From positions 1-64,000 of the forward strand of contig NW_026912215.1 of the NCBI RefSeq assembly GCF_963662255.1: a DNA stretch of 64,000 bases, given 5' to 3'. Positions 23,176 through 37,700 of the stretch are shown one piece after another (the first letter of the stretch is position 1; every line of letters begins with the position of its first letter). The stretch is from Cinclus cinclus (Eukaryota > Chordata > Aves > Passeriformes > Cinclidae). The position numbers were made by a program, and so were the translations under genes. The notes under the pieces were generated by a model. It searched no databases and had not been told where the DNA came from. It saw nothing but the letters and a program-made list of their open reading frames with translations.

Positions 23176-25159
23176 GAATGCATTGTGAACAGCACAGAGG
23201 TTAAGAGAAGCAAGGAACCATTGTGACCCAATGCAGGCTAACCATCTAATGATCCGTTGTGGCACCACTGGGTATAAAAAGGGCCAGGGATGGATTGTTA
23301 CAGCACGGGGACCAATAGAAGCAAGGATCTATTATGCCACCGTGGAGGCCAAGAATCAAATGATTCATTGTGACATCAAGTGGCCTAAAAGGGCATGGGA
23401 TGCATTGTGACAGCACAGGGGTTAGGATGACGCAAGGATCCATTGTGACCCAATGGAGGCTAATAATCCCAGGATCCCATTTGACACCAGGGGGCGTAAA
23501 AGGGCCAGGGATGAATTGTGACAGCATGGAGCCCAATAGAAGCAAGGAACCATTATGACACCATGAAGGCCAAGAATCAAATGGTTCATTGTAAGACCAA
23601 GTGGCCTAAAAGGGCTTGGAATGCATTGTGACACCACAGGGGTTAAGAGAAGCAAGGAACCATTGTGACCCAATGCAGGCTAACAATCTAATGATCCCTT
23701 GTGACACCAATGGGCCTAAAAGGGGCAGGGATGATTTGTGAAAGCATGGGGCCCCAGTAAAACCTGGTACAATTATGCCACCATGGAGGCCAAGAATCAA
23801 ATGATTCATTGTGACATCAAGTGGCCTAAAAGGGCATGGGATGCATTGTGACACCACAGGGGTTAAGAGAAGCAAGGAACCATTGTAACCCAATGCAGGC
23901 TAACAATCTAAGAATCCCTTTTGACACCAGGGGGCGCAAAAGGACCATGGATGAACTCTGACATCATGGGGACCTATAGAAGCAAGGAACCATTATGACA
24001 CCATGAAGGCCAAGAATCAAATGGTTCATTGTAAGACCAAGTGGCCTAAAAGGGCATGGGATGCATTGTGACACCACAGAGGTTAAGAGAAGCAAGGAAC
24101 CATTGTGACCCAATGCAGGCTAACAATCTAATGATCCCTTGTGGCACCAGGGGGTATAAAAAGGGCCAGGGATGAATTGTGACAGCATGGGGCCCAATAG
24201 AAACTAGGAACAATTATGACACCATGGAGGCCAATAATCAAATGATTCATTGTGACATCAAGTGGCCTAAAAGGGCATGGGATGCATTGTGACACCACAG
24301 GGGTTAAGAGAAGCAAGGCACCATTGTAACCCAATGCAGGCTAACAATCTAAGAATCCTTTTTGACACCAGGGGGCGCAAAAGGACCACGGATGAACTCT
24401 GACAGCATGGGGACCTATAGAAGCAAGGAACCATTATGACACCATGAAGGCCAAGAATCAAATGGTTCATTGTGACATCAAGTGGCCTAAAAGGGCATGG
24501 GATGCATTGTGACACCACAGAGGTTAAGAGAAGCAAGGAACCATTGTGACCCAATGCAGGCTAACAATCTAATGATCCCTTGTGGCACCAGGGGGTATAA
24601 AAAGGGCCAGGGATGGATTGTTACAGCACGGGGACCAATAGAAGCAAGGATCTATTATGCCACCGTGGAGCCCAAGAATCAAATGATTCATTGTGACATC
24701 AAGTGGCCTAAAAGGGCATGGGATGCATTGTGACAGCACAGGCATTATGAGAAGAAAGGATCCATTGTGACCCAATGGAGGCTAACAATCTAATGATCCC
24801 TTTTGACACCAATGGGCCTAAAAGGGGCAGGGATGAATTGTGAAAGCATGGGGCCCAATTAAAACCTGGTACAATTACGCCACCATGGAGGCCAAGAATC
24901 AAATGATTCATTGTGACATCAAGTGGCCTAAAAGGGCATGGGATGCATTGTGACACCACAGAGGTTAAGAGAAGCAAGGAACCATTGTGACCCAATGTAG
25001 GCTAACAATCTAGGAATCCCTTTTGACACCAGGTGGCGCAAAAGGACCACGGATGAACTCTGACAGCATGGGGACCTCTAGAAGCAAGGAACCATTATGA
25101 CACCATGAAGGCCAAGAATAAAATGATTCATTGTGACATCAAGTGGCCTAAAAGGGCTT
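23176..25159 (+). repeat. 9-monomer block (1984 bp), copy 1
   Basis: Matches 25160 to about 26474 at an offset of 1984 bp over about 1.25 kb: class A with the CCACTGGG variant, the TTAGGATGAAG marker, E, C, B, C and the A/E-like hybrid with AATAGAAACTAGG. The unit-2 start carries an extra A near 23188 (CATTGTGAACAGCAC), seen in no other copy. Confidence 0.75.
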
Positions 25160-26993
25160 GGAATGCATTGTGACACCACAGAGGTTAAGAGAAGCAAGGA
25201 ACCATTGTGACCCAATGCAGGCTAACCATCTAATGATCCGTTGTGGCACCACTGGGTATAAAAAGGGCCAGGGATGGATTGTTACAGCACGGGGACCAAT
25301 AGAAGCAAGGAACTATTAAGCCACCGTGGAGGCCAAGAATCAAATGATTCATTGTGACATCAAGTGGCCTAAAAGGGCATGGGATGCATTGTGACACCAC
25401 AGGGGTTAGGATGAAGCAAGGATCCATTGTGACCCAATGGAGGCTAATAATCCCAGGATCCCATTTGACACCAGGGGGCGTAAAAGGGCCAGGGATGAAT
25501 TGTGACAGCATGGAGCCCAATAGAAACAAGGAACCATTATGACACCATGAAGGCCAAGAATAAAATGGTTCATTGTAAGACCAAGTGGCCTAAAAGGGCT
25601 TGGAATGCATTGTGACACCACAGAGGTTAAGAGAAGCAAGGAACCATTGTGACCCAATGCAGGCTAACAATCTAATGATCCCTTGTGACACCAATGGGCC
25701 TAAAAGGGGCAGGGATGATTTGTGAAAGCATGGGGCCCCAGTAAATCCTGGTACAATTATGCCACCATGGAGGCCAAGAATCAAATGATTCATTGTGACA
25801 TCAAGTGGCCTAAAAGGGCATGGGATGCATTGTGACACCACAGGGGTTAAGAGAAGCAAGGAACCATTGTAACCCAATGCAGGCTAACAATCTAAGAATC
25901 CCTTTTGACACCAGGGGGCGCAAAAGGACCATGGATGAACTCTGACATCATGGGGACCTATAGAAGCAAGGAGCCATTATGACACCATGAAGGCCAAGAA
26001 TCAAATGGTTCATTGTAAGACCAAGTGGCCTAAAAGGGCATGGGAGGCATTGTGACACCACAGAGGTTAAGAGAAGCAAGGAACCATTGTGACCCAATGC
26101 AGGCTAACAATCTAATGATCCCTTGTGGCACCAGGGGGTATAAAAAGGGCCAGGGATGAATTGTGACAGCACGGGGCCCAATAGAAACTAGGAACAATTA
26201 TGCCACCATGGAGGCCAAGAATCAAATGATTCATTGTGACATCAAGTGGCCTAAAAGGGCATGGGATGCATTGTGACACCACAGGGGTTAAGAGAAGCAA
26301 GGCACCATTGTAACCCAATGCAGGCTAACAATCTAAGAATCCTTTTTGACACCAGGGGGCGCAAAAGGACCACGGATGAACTCTGAGAGCATGGGGACCT
26401 ATAGAAGCAAGGAACCATTATGACACCATGAAGGCCAAGAATCAAATGGTTCATTGTGACATCAAGTGGCCTAAAAGGGCATGGGATGCATTGTGACAGC
26501 ACAGAGGTTAAGAGAAGCAAGGAACCATTGTGACCCAATGCAGGCTAACAATCTAATGATCCCTTGTTGCACCAGGGGGTATAAAAAGGGCCAGGGATGG
26601 ATTGTTACAGCACGGGGACCAATAGAAGCAAGGATCTATTATGCCACCATGGAGGCCAAGAATCAAATGATTCATTGTGACATCAAGTGGCCTAAAAGGG
26701 CATGGGATGCATTGTGACACCACAGAGGTTAAGAGAAGCAAGGAACCATTGTGACCCAATGCAGGCTAACAATCTAATGATCCCTTTTGAAACCAGGTGG
26801 CGCAAAAGGACCACGGATGAACTCTGACAGCATGGGGACCTATAGAATCAAGGAACCATTATGACACCATGAAGGCCAAGAATCAAATGGTTCATTGTAA
26901 GACCAAGTGGCCTAAAAGGGCTTGGAATGCATTGTGACAGCACAGAGGTTAAGAGAAGCAAGGAACCATTGTGACCCAATGCAGGCTAACAAT
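25160..26993 (+). repeat. 9-monomer block, copy 2, and junction to the next superblock
   Basis: Matches the preceding block up to about 26474; from there the order A, C, A leads into the 35-monomer superblock. Local private changes include GGAACTATTAAGCC near 25310, GTAAATCCTGG near 25742, GGAGGCATTG near 26044 and CTTGTTGCACC near 26563. Confidence 0.68.
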
Positions 26994-29900
26994 CTAATGA
27001 TCCCTTGTGACACCAGGGGGTATAAAAAGGGCCAGGGATGGATTGTTACAGCACGGGGACCAATAGAAGCAAGGATCTATTAAGCCACCGTGGAGGCCAA
27101 GAATCAAATGATTCATTGTGACATCAAGTGGCCTAAAAGGGCATGGGATGCATTGTGACAGCACAGGCGTTAAGAGAAGAAAGGATCCATTGTGACCCAA
27201 TGGAGGCTAACAATCTAATGATCCCTTTTGACACCAATGGGCCTAAAAGGGGCAGGGATGTATTGTGAAAGCATGGGGCCCAATTTAAACCTGGTACAAT
27301 TACGCCACCATGGAGGCCAAGAATCAAATGATTCATTGTGACATCAAGTGGCCTAAAAGGGCATGGGATGCATTGTGACACCACAGGGGTTAAGAGAAGC
27401 AAGGAACCATTGTGACCCAATGTAGGCTAACAATCTAAGAATCCCTTTTGACACCAGGGGGCGCAAAAGGACCACGGATGAACTCTGACAGCATGGGGAC
27501 CTATAGAAGCAAGGAACCATTATGACACCATGAAGGCCAAGAATCAAATGGTTCATTGTAAGACCAAGTGGCCTAAAAGGGCTTGGAATGCATTGTGACA
27601 CCACAGAGGTTAAGAGAAGCAAGGAACCATTGTGACCCAATGCAGGCTAACAATCTAATGATCCCTTGTGACACCAATGGGCCTAAAAGGGGCAGGGATG
27701 ATTTGTGAAAGCATGGGGCCCCAGTAAAACCTGGTACAATTATGCCACCATGGAGGCCAAGAATCAAATGATTCATTGTGACATCAAGTGGCCTAAAAGG
27801 GCATGGGATGCATTGTGACACCACAGGGGTTAAGAGAAGCAAGGAACCATTGTGACCCAATGCAGGCTAACAATCTAAGAATCCCTTTTGACACCAGGGG
27901 GCGCAAAAGGACCATGGATGAACTCTGACATCATGGGGACCTATAGAAGCAAGGAACCATTATGACACCATGAAGGCCAAGAATCAAATGGTTCATTGTA
28001 AGACCAAGTGGCCTAAAAGGGCATGGGATGCATTGTGACACCACAGAGGTTAAGAGAAGCAAGGAACCATTGTGACCCAATGCAGGCTAACAATCTAATG
28101 ATCCCTTGTGACACCAATGGGCCTAAAAGGGCCAGGGATGAATTGTTACAGCAGAGGGACCAATAGAAGCAAGGATCTATTATGCCACCATGGAGGCCAA
28201 GAATCAAATGATTCATTGTGACATCAAGTGGCCTAAAAGGGCATGGGATGCATTGTGACAGCACAGGCGTTAAGAGAAGCAAGGAACCATTGTGACCCAA
28301 TGCAGGCTAACAATCTAAGAATCCCTTTTGACACCAGGGGGCGCAAAAGGACCACGGATGAACTCTGACAGCATGGGGACCTATAGAAGCAAGGAACCAT
28401 TATGACACCATGAAGGCCAAGAATCAAATGGTTCATTGTAAGACCAAGTGGCCTAAAAGGGCTTGGAATGCATTGTGACACCACAGAGGTTAAGAGAAGC
28501 AAGGAACCATTGTGACCCAATGCAGGCTAACAATCTAATGATCCCTTGTGACACCAGGGGGTATAAAAAGGGCCAGGGATGGATTGTTACAGCACGGGGA
28601 CCAATAGAAGCAAGGATCTATTAAGCCACCGTGGAGGCCAAGAATCAAATGATTCATTGTGACATCAAGTGGCCTAAAAGGGCATGGGATGCATTGTGAC
28701 AGCACAGGCGTTAAGAGAAGAAAGGATCCATTGTGACCCAATGGAGGCTAACAATCTAATGATCCCTTTTGACACCAATGGGCCTAAAAGGGGCAGGGAT
28801 GTATTGTGAAAGCATGGGGCCCAATTAAAACCTGGTACAATTACGCCACCATGGAGGCCAAGAATCAAATGATTCATTGTGACATCAAGTGGCCTAAAAG
28901 GGCATGGGATGCATTGTGACACCACAGGGGTTAAGAGAAGCAAGGAACCATTGTGACCCAATGTAGGCTAACAATCTAGGAATCCCTTTTGACACCAGGT
29001 GGCGCAAAAGGACCACGGATGAACTCTTACAGCATGGGGACATATAGAAGCAAGGAACCATTATGACACCATGAAGGCCAAGAATCAAATGGTTCATTGT
29101 AAGACCAAGTGGCCTAAAAGGGCATGGAATGCATTGTGACACCACAGAGGTTAAGAGAAGCAAGGAACCATTGTGACCCAATGCAGGCTAACAATCTAAT
29201 GATCCCTTGTGACACCAGGGGGTATAAAAAGGGCCAGGGATGGATTGTTACAGCACGGGGACCAATAGAAGCAAGGATCTATTATGCCACCATGGAGGCC
29301 AAGAATCAAATGATTCATTGTGACATCAAGTGGCTTAAAAGGGCATGGGATGCATTGTGACACCACAGAGGTTAAGAGAAGCAAGGAACCATTGTGACCC
29401 AATGCAGGCTAACAATCTAATGATCCCTTGTGACACCAATGGGCCTAAAAGGGCCAGGGATGAATTGTTACAGCACAGGGACCAATAGAAGCAAGGATCT
29501 ATTATGCCACCATGGAGGCCAAGAATCAAATGATTCATTGTGACATCAAGTGGCCTAAAAGGGCATGGGATGCATTGTGACACCACAGAGGTTAAGAGAA
29601 GCAAGGAACCATTGTGACCCAATGCAGGTTAACAATCTAAGAATCCCTTTTGAAACCAGGTGGCGCAAAAGGACCACGCATGAACTCTGACAGCATGGGG
29701 ACCTATAGAAGCAAGGAACCATTATGACACCATGAAGGCCAAGAATCAAATGGTTCATTGTAAGACCAAGTGGCCTAAAAGGGCTTGGAATGCATTGTGA
29801 CACCACAGAGGTTAAGAGAAGCAAGGAACCATTGTGACCCAATGCAGGCTAACAATCTAATGATCCCTTGAGTCACCAGGGGGTATAAAAAGGGCCAGGG

Positions 29901-32900
29901 ATGGATTGTAACAGCACGGGGACCAATAGAAGCAAGGATCTATTATGCCACCGTGGAGGCCAAGAATCAAATGATTCATTGTGACATCAAGTGGCCTAAA
30001 AGGGCATGGGATGCATTGTGACAGCACAGGCGTTATGAGAAGAAAGGATCCATTGTGACCCAATGGAGGCTAACAATCTAATGATCCCTTTTGACACCAA
30101 TGGGCCTAAAAGGGGCAGGGATGTATTGTGAAAGCATGGGGCCCAATGAAAACCTGGTACAATTACGCCACCATGGAGGCCAAGAATCAAATGATTCATT
30201 GTGACATCAAGTGGCCTAAAAGGGCATGGGATGCATTGTGACACCACAGGGGTTAAGAGAAGCAAGGAACCATTGTGACCCAATGTAGGCTAACAATCTA
30301 AGAATCCCTTTTGACACCAGGGGGCGCAAAAGGACCACGGATGAACTCTGACATCATGGGGACCTATAGAAGCAAGGAACTATTATGACACCATGAAGGC
30401 CAAGAATCAAATGGTTCATTGTGACATCAAGTGGCCTAAAAGGGCTTGGAATGCATTGTGACACCACAGAGGTTAAGAGAAGCAAGGAACCATTGTGACC
30501 CAATGCAGGCTAACCATCTAATGATCCGTTGTGGCACCACTGGGTATAAAAAGGGCCAGGGATGGATTGTTACAGCACGGGGACCAATAGAAGCAAGGAT
30601 CTATTATGCCACCGTGGAGGCCAAGAATCAAATGATTCATTGTGACATCAAGTGGCCTAAAAGGGCATGGGATGCATTGTGACACCACAGGGGTTAAGAG
30701 AAGCAAGGAACCATTGTGACCAAATGCAGGTTAACAATCTAATGATCCCTTGTGACACCAATGGGCCTAAAAGGGGCAGGGATGATTTGTGAAAGCATGG
30801 GGCCCCAGTAAAACCTGGTACAATTATGCCACCATGGAGGCCAAGAATCAAATGATTCATTGTGACATCAAGTGGCCTAAAAGGGCATGGGATGCATTGT
30901 GACACCACAGGGGTTAAGAGAAGTAAGGAACCATTGTAACCCAATGCAGGCTAACAATCTAAGAATCCCTTTTGACACCAGGGGGCGAAAAAGGACCACG
31001 GATGAACTCTGACAGCATGGGGACCTATAGAAGCAAGGAACCATTATGACACCATGAAGGCCAAGAATCAAATGGTTCATTGTAAGACCAAGTGGCCTAA
31101 AAGGGCTTGGAATGCATTGTGACACCACAGAGGTTAAGAGAAGCAAGGAACCATTGTGACCCAATGCAGGCTAACAATCTAATGATCCCTTGTGACACCA
31201 GGGGGTATAAAAAGGGCCAGGGATGGATTGTTACAGCACGGGGACCAATAGAAGCAAGGATTTATTATGCCACCGTGGAGGCCAAGAATCAAATGATTCA
31301 TTGTGACATCAAGTGGCCTAAAAGGGCATGGGATGCATTGTGACAGCACAGGCGTTAAGAGAAGAAAGGATCCATTGTGACCCAATGGAGGCTAACAATC
31401 TAATGATCCCTTTTGACACCAAAGGGCCTAAAAGGGGCAGGGATGTATTGTGAAAGCATGGGGCCCAATTAAAACCTGGTACAATTACGCCACCATGGAG
31501 GCCAAGAATCAAATGATTCATTGTGACATCAAGTGGCCTAAAAGGGCATGGGATGCATTGTGACACCACAGGGGTTAAGAGAAGCAAGGAACCATTGTGA
31601 CCCAATGTAGGCTAACAATCTAGGAATCCCTTTTGACACCAGGGGGCGCAAAAGGACAACGGATGAACTCTTACAGCATGGGGACATATAGAAGCAAGGA
31701 ACCATTATGACACCATGAAGGCCAAGAATCAAATGGTTCATTGTAAGACCAAGTGGCCTAAAAGGGCATGGAATGCATTGTGACACCACAGAGGTTAAGA
31801 GAAGCAAGGAAGCATTGTGACCCAATGCAGGCTAAGCATCTAATGATCCGTTGTGGCACCACTGGGTATAAAAAGGGCCAGGGATGGATTGTTACAGCAC
31901 GGGGACCAATAGAAGCAAGGATCTATTATGCCACCATGGAGGCCAAGAATCAAATGATTCATTGTGACATCAAGTGGCCTAAAAGGGCATGGGATGCATT
32001 GTGACACCACAGAGGTTAAGAGAAGCAAGGAACCATTGTGACCCAATGCAGGCTAACAATCTAATGATCCCTTGTGACACCAATGGGCCTAAAAGGGCCA
32101 GGGATGAATTGTTACAGCACAGGGACCAATAGAAGCAAGGATCTATTATGCCACCATGGAGGCCAAGAATCAAATGATTCATTGTGACATCAAGTGGCCT
32201 AAAAGTGCATGGGATGCACTGTGACACCACAGAGGTTAAGAGAAGCAAGGAACCATTGTGACCCAATGCAGGCTAACAATCTAATGATCCCTTGTGACAC
32301 CAATGGGCCTAAAAGGGCCAGGGATGAATTGTTACAGCACAGGGACCAATAGAAGCAAGGATCTATTATGCCACCATGGAGGCCAAGAATCAAATGATTC
32401 ATTGTGACATCAAGTGGCCTAAAAGGGCATGGGATGCATTGTGACACCACAGAGGTTAAGAGAAGCAAGGAACCATTGTGACCCAATGCAGGCTAACAAT
32501 CTAATGATCCCTTTTGAAACCAGGTGGCGCAAAAGGACCACGGATGAACTCTGACAGCATGGGGACCTATAGAAGCAAGGAACCATTATGACACCATGAA
32601 GGCCAAGAATCAAATGGTTCATTGTAAGACCAAGTGGCCTAAAAGGGCTTGGAATGCATTGTGACACCACAGAGGTTAAGAGAAGCAAGGAACCATTGTG
32701 ACCCAATGCAGGCTAACAATCTAATGATCCCTTGAGGCACCAGGGGGTATATAAAGGGCCAGGGATGGATTGTAACAGCACGGGGACCAATAGAAGCAAG
32801 GATCTATTATGCCACCGTGGAGGCCAAGAATCAAATGATTCATTGTGACATCAAGTGGCCTAAAAGGGCATGGGATGCATTGTGACAGCACAGGCGTTAT

Positions 32901-34704
32901 GAGAAGAAAGGATCCATTGTGACCCAATGGAGGCTAACAATCTAATGATCCCTTTTGACACCAATGGGCCTAAAAGGGGCAGGGATGAATTGTGAAAGCA
33001 TGGGGCCCAATTAAAACCTGGTACAATTACGCCACCATGGAGGCCAAGAATCAAATGATTCATTGTGACATCAAGTGGCCTAAAAGGGCATGGGATGCAT
33101 TGTGACACCACAGGGGTTAAGAGAAGCAAGGAACCATTGTGACCCAATGTAGGCTAACAATCTAGGAATCCCTTTTGACACCAGGTGGCGCAAAAGGACC
33201 ACGGATGAACTCTGACAGCATGGGGACCTATAGAAGCAAGGAACCATTATGACACCATGAAGGCCAAGAATAAAATGATTCATTGTGACATCAAGTGGCC
33301 TAAAAGGGCTTGGAATGCATTGTGACACCACAGAGGTTAAGAGAAGCAAGGAACCATTGTGACCCAATGCAGGCTAACAATCTAATGATCCCTTGTGGCA
33401 CCGGGGGGTATAAAAAGGGCCAGGGATGGATTGTTACAGCACGGGGACCAATAGAAGCAAGGATCTATTATGCCACCGTGGAGGCCAAGAATCAAATGAT
33501 TCATTGTGACATCAAGTGGCCTAAAAGGGCATGGGATGCATTGTGACAGCACAGGGGTTAGGATGAAGCAAGGATCCATTGTGACCCAATGGAGGCTAAT
33601 AATCCCAGGATCCCATTTGACACCAGGGGGCGTAAAATGGCCAGGGATGAATTGTGACAGCATGGAGCCCAATAGAAACAAGGAACCATTATGACACCAT
33701 GAAGGCCAAGAATCAAATGGTTCATTGTAAGACCAAGTGGCCTAAAAGGGCTTGGAATGCATTGTGACACCACAGGGGTTAAGAGAAGCAAGGAACCATT
33801 GTGACCCAATGCAGGCTAACAATCTAATGATCCCTTGTGACACCAATGGGCCTAAAAGGGGCAGGGATGATTTGTGAAAGCATGGGGCCCCAGTAAAACC
33901 TGGTACAATTATGCCACCATGGAGGCCAAGAATCAAATGATTCATTGTGACATCAAGTGGCCTAAAAGGGCATGGGATGCATTGTGACACCACAGGGGTT
34001 AAGAGAAGCAAGGAACCATTGTAACCCAATGCAGGCTAACAATCTAAGAATCCCTTTTGACACCAGGGGGCGCAAAAGGACCATGGATGAACTCTGACAT
34101 CATGGGGACCTATAGAAGCAAGGAACCATTATGACACCATGAAGGCCAAGAATCAAATGGTTCATTGTAAGACCAAGTGGCCTAAAAGGGCATGGGATGC
34201 ATTGTGACACCACAGAGGTTAAGAGAAGCAAGGAACCATTGTGACCCAATGCAGGCTAACAATCTAATGATCCCTTGTGGCACCAGGGGGTATAAAAAGG
34301 GCCAGGGATGAATTGTGACAGCATGGGGCCCAATAGAAACTAGGAAGCATTATGACACCATGGAGGCCAAGAATCAAATGATTCATTGTGACATCAAGTG
34401 GCCTAAAAGGGCATGGGATGCATTGTGACACCACAGGGGTTAAGAGAACCAAGGCAGCATTGTAACCCAATGCAGGCTAACAATCTAAGAATCCTTTTTG
34501 ACACCAGGGGGCGCAAAAGGACCACGGATGAACTCTGAGAGCATGGGGACCTATAGAAGCAAGGAACCATTATGACACCATGAAGGCCAAGAATCAAATG
34601 GTTCATTGTGACATCAAGTGGCCTAAAAGGGCATGGGATGCATTGTGACAGCACAGAGGTTAAGAGAAGCAAGGAACCATTGTGACCCAATGCAGGCTAA
34701 CAAT
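26994..34704 (+). repeat. 35-monomer superblock (7711 bp), copy 1 (complete)
   Basis: Starts at a class A with GTATAAAAAGGG and ATCTATTAAGCCACCG. From there to about 32200 every monomer has its counterpart 7711 bp downstream, in the same order and with the same sub-variants (TAAGCCACCG, GCAGAGGGACC, GAGTCACCAGG, GACCACGCATG, GAAGCATTGTG with GGCTAAGCATC). Differences I saw are single bases, for example ATGATCCC at about 29863 against ATGCTCCC at about 37574. This is the longest complete higher-order unit seen in triplicate here. Confidence 0.85.
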
Positions 34705-37700
34705 CTAATGATCCCTTGTGGCACCAGGGGGTATAAAAAGGGCCAGGGATGGATTGTTACAGCACGGGGACCAATAGAAGCAAGGATCTATTAAGCCACC
34801 GTGGAGGCCAAGAATCAAATGATTCATTGTGACATCAAGTGGCCTAAAAGGGCATGGGATGCATTGTGACAGCACAGGCGTTAAGAGAAGAAAGGATCCA
34901 TTGTGACCCAATGGAGGCTAACAATCTAATGATCCCTTTTGACACCAATGGGCCTAAAAGGGGCAGGGATGTATTGTGAAAGCATGGGGCCCAATTTAAA
35001 CCTGGTACAATTACGCCACCATGGAGGCCAAGAATCAAATGATTCATTGTGACATCAAGTGGCCTAAAAGGGCATGGGATGCATTGTGACACCACAGGGG
35101 TTAAGAGAAGCAAGGAACCATTGTGACCCAATGTAGGCTAACAATCTAAGAATCCCTTTTGACACCAGGGGGCGCAAAAGGACCACGGATGAACTCTGAC
35201 AGCATGGGGACCTATAGAAGCAAGGAACCATTATGACACCATGAAGGCCAAGAATCAAATGGTTCATTGTAAGACCAAGTGGCCTAAAAGGGCTTGGAAT
35301 GCATTGTGACACCACAGAGGTTAAGAGAAGCAAGGAACCATTGTGACCCAATGCAGGCTAACAATCTAATGATCCCTTGTGACACCAATGGGCCTAAAAG
35401 GGGCAGGGATGATTTGTGAAAGCATGGGGCCCCAGTAAAACCTGGTACAATTATGCCACCATGGAGGCCAAGAATCAAATGATTCATTGTGACATCAAGT
35501 GGCCTAAAAGGGCATGGGATGCATTGTGACACCACAGGGGTTAAGAGAAGCAAGGAACCATTGTAACCCAATGCAGGCTAACAATCTAAGAATCCCTTTT
35601 GACACCAGGGGGCGCAAAAGGACCATGGATGAACTCTGACATCATGGGGACCTATAGAAGCAAGGAACCATTATGACACCATGAAGGCCAAGAATCAAAT
35701 GGTTCATTGTAAGACCAAGTGGCCTAAAAGGGCTTGGAATGCATTGTGACACCACAGAGGTTAAGAGAAGCAAGGAACCATTGTGACCCAATGCAGGCTA
35801 ACAATCTAATGATCCCTTGTGACACCAATGGGCCTAAAAGGGCCAGGGATGAATTGTTACAGCAGAGGGACCAATAGAAGCAAGGATCTATTATGCCACC
35901 ATGGAGGCCAAGAATCAAATGATTCATTGTGACATCAAGTGGCCTAAAAGGGCATGGGATGCATTGTGACAGCACAGGCGTTAAGAGAAGCAAGGAACCA
36001 TTGTGACCCAATGCAGGCTAACAATCTAAGAATCCCTTTTGACACCAGGGGGCGCAAAAGGACCACGGATGAACTCTGACAGCATGGGGACCTATAGAAG
36101 CAAGGAACCATTATGACACCATGAAGGCCAAGAATCAAATGGTTCATTGTAAGACCAAGTGGCCTAAAAGGGCTTGGAATGCATTGTGACACCACAGAGG
36201 TTAAGAGAAGCAAGGAACCATTGTGACCCAATGCAGGCTAACAATCTAATGATCCCTTGTGACACCAGGGGGTATAAAAAGGGCCAGGGATGGATTGTTA
36301 CAGCACGGGGACCAATAGAAGCAAGGATCTATTAAGCCACCGTGGAGGCCAAGAATCAAATGATTCATTGTGACATCAAGTGGCCTAAAAGGGCATGGGA
36401 TGCATTGTGACAGCACAGGCGTTAAGAGAAGAAAGGATCCATTGTGACCCAATGGAGGCTAACAATCTAATGATCCCTTTTGACACCAATGGGCCTAAAA
36501 GGGGCAGGGATGTATTGTGAAAGCATGGGGCCCAATTAAAACCTGGTACAATTACGCCACCATGGAGGCCAAGAATCAAATGATTCATTGTGACATCAAG
36601 TGGCCTAAAAGGGCATGGGATGCATTGTGACACCACAGGGGTTAAGAGAAGCAAGGAACCATTGTGACCCAATGTAGGCTAACAATCTAGGAATCCCTTT
36701 TGACACCAGGTGGCGCAAAAGGACCACGGATGAACTCTTACAGCATGGGGACCTATAGAAGCAAGGAACCATTATGACACCATGAAGGCCAAGAATCAAA
36801 TGGTTCATTGTAAGACCAAGTGGCCTAAAAGGGCATGGAATGCATTGTGACACCACAGAGGTTAAGAGAAGCAAGGAACCATTGTGACCCAATGCAGGCT
36901 AACCATCTAATGATCCCTTGTGACACCAGGGGGTATAAAAAGGGCCAGGGATGGATTGTTACAGCACGGGGACCAATAGAAGCAAGGATCTATTATGCCA
37001 CCATGGAGGCCAAGAATCAAATGATTCATTGTGACATCAAGTGGCTTAAAAGGGCATGGGATGCATTGTGACACCACAGAGGTTAAGAGAAGCAAGGAAC
37101 CATTGTGACCCAATGCAGGCTAACAATCTAATGATCCCTTGTGACACCAATGGGCCTAAAAGGGCCAGGGATGAATTGTTACAGCACAGGGACCAATAGA
37201 AGCAAGGATCTATTATGCCACCATGGAGGCCAAGAATCAAATGATTCATTGTGACATCAAGTGGCCTAAAAGGGCATGGGATGCATTGTGACACCACAGA
37301 GGTTAAGAGAAGCAAGGAACCATTGTGACCCAATGCAGGCTAACAATCTAAGAATCCCTTTTGAAACCAGGTGGCGCAAAAGGACCACGCATGAACTCTG
37401 ACAGCATGGGGACCTATAGAAGCAAGGAACCATTATGACACCATGAAGGCCAAGAATCAAATGGTTCATTGTAAGACCAAGTGGCCTAAAAGGGCTTGGA
37501 ATGCATTGTGACACCACAGAGGTTAAGAGAAGCAAGGAACCATTGTGACCCAATGCAGGCTAACAATCTAATGCTCCCTTGAGTCACCAGGGGGTATAAA
37601 AAGGGCCAGGGATGGATTGTAACAGCACGGGGACCAATAGAAGCAAGGATCTATTATGCCACCGTGGAGGCCAAGAATCAAATGATTCATTGTGACATCA

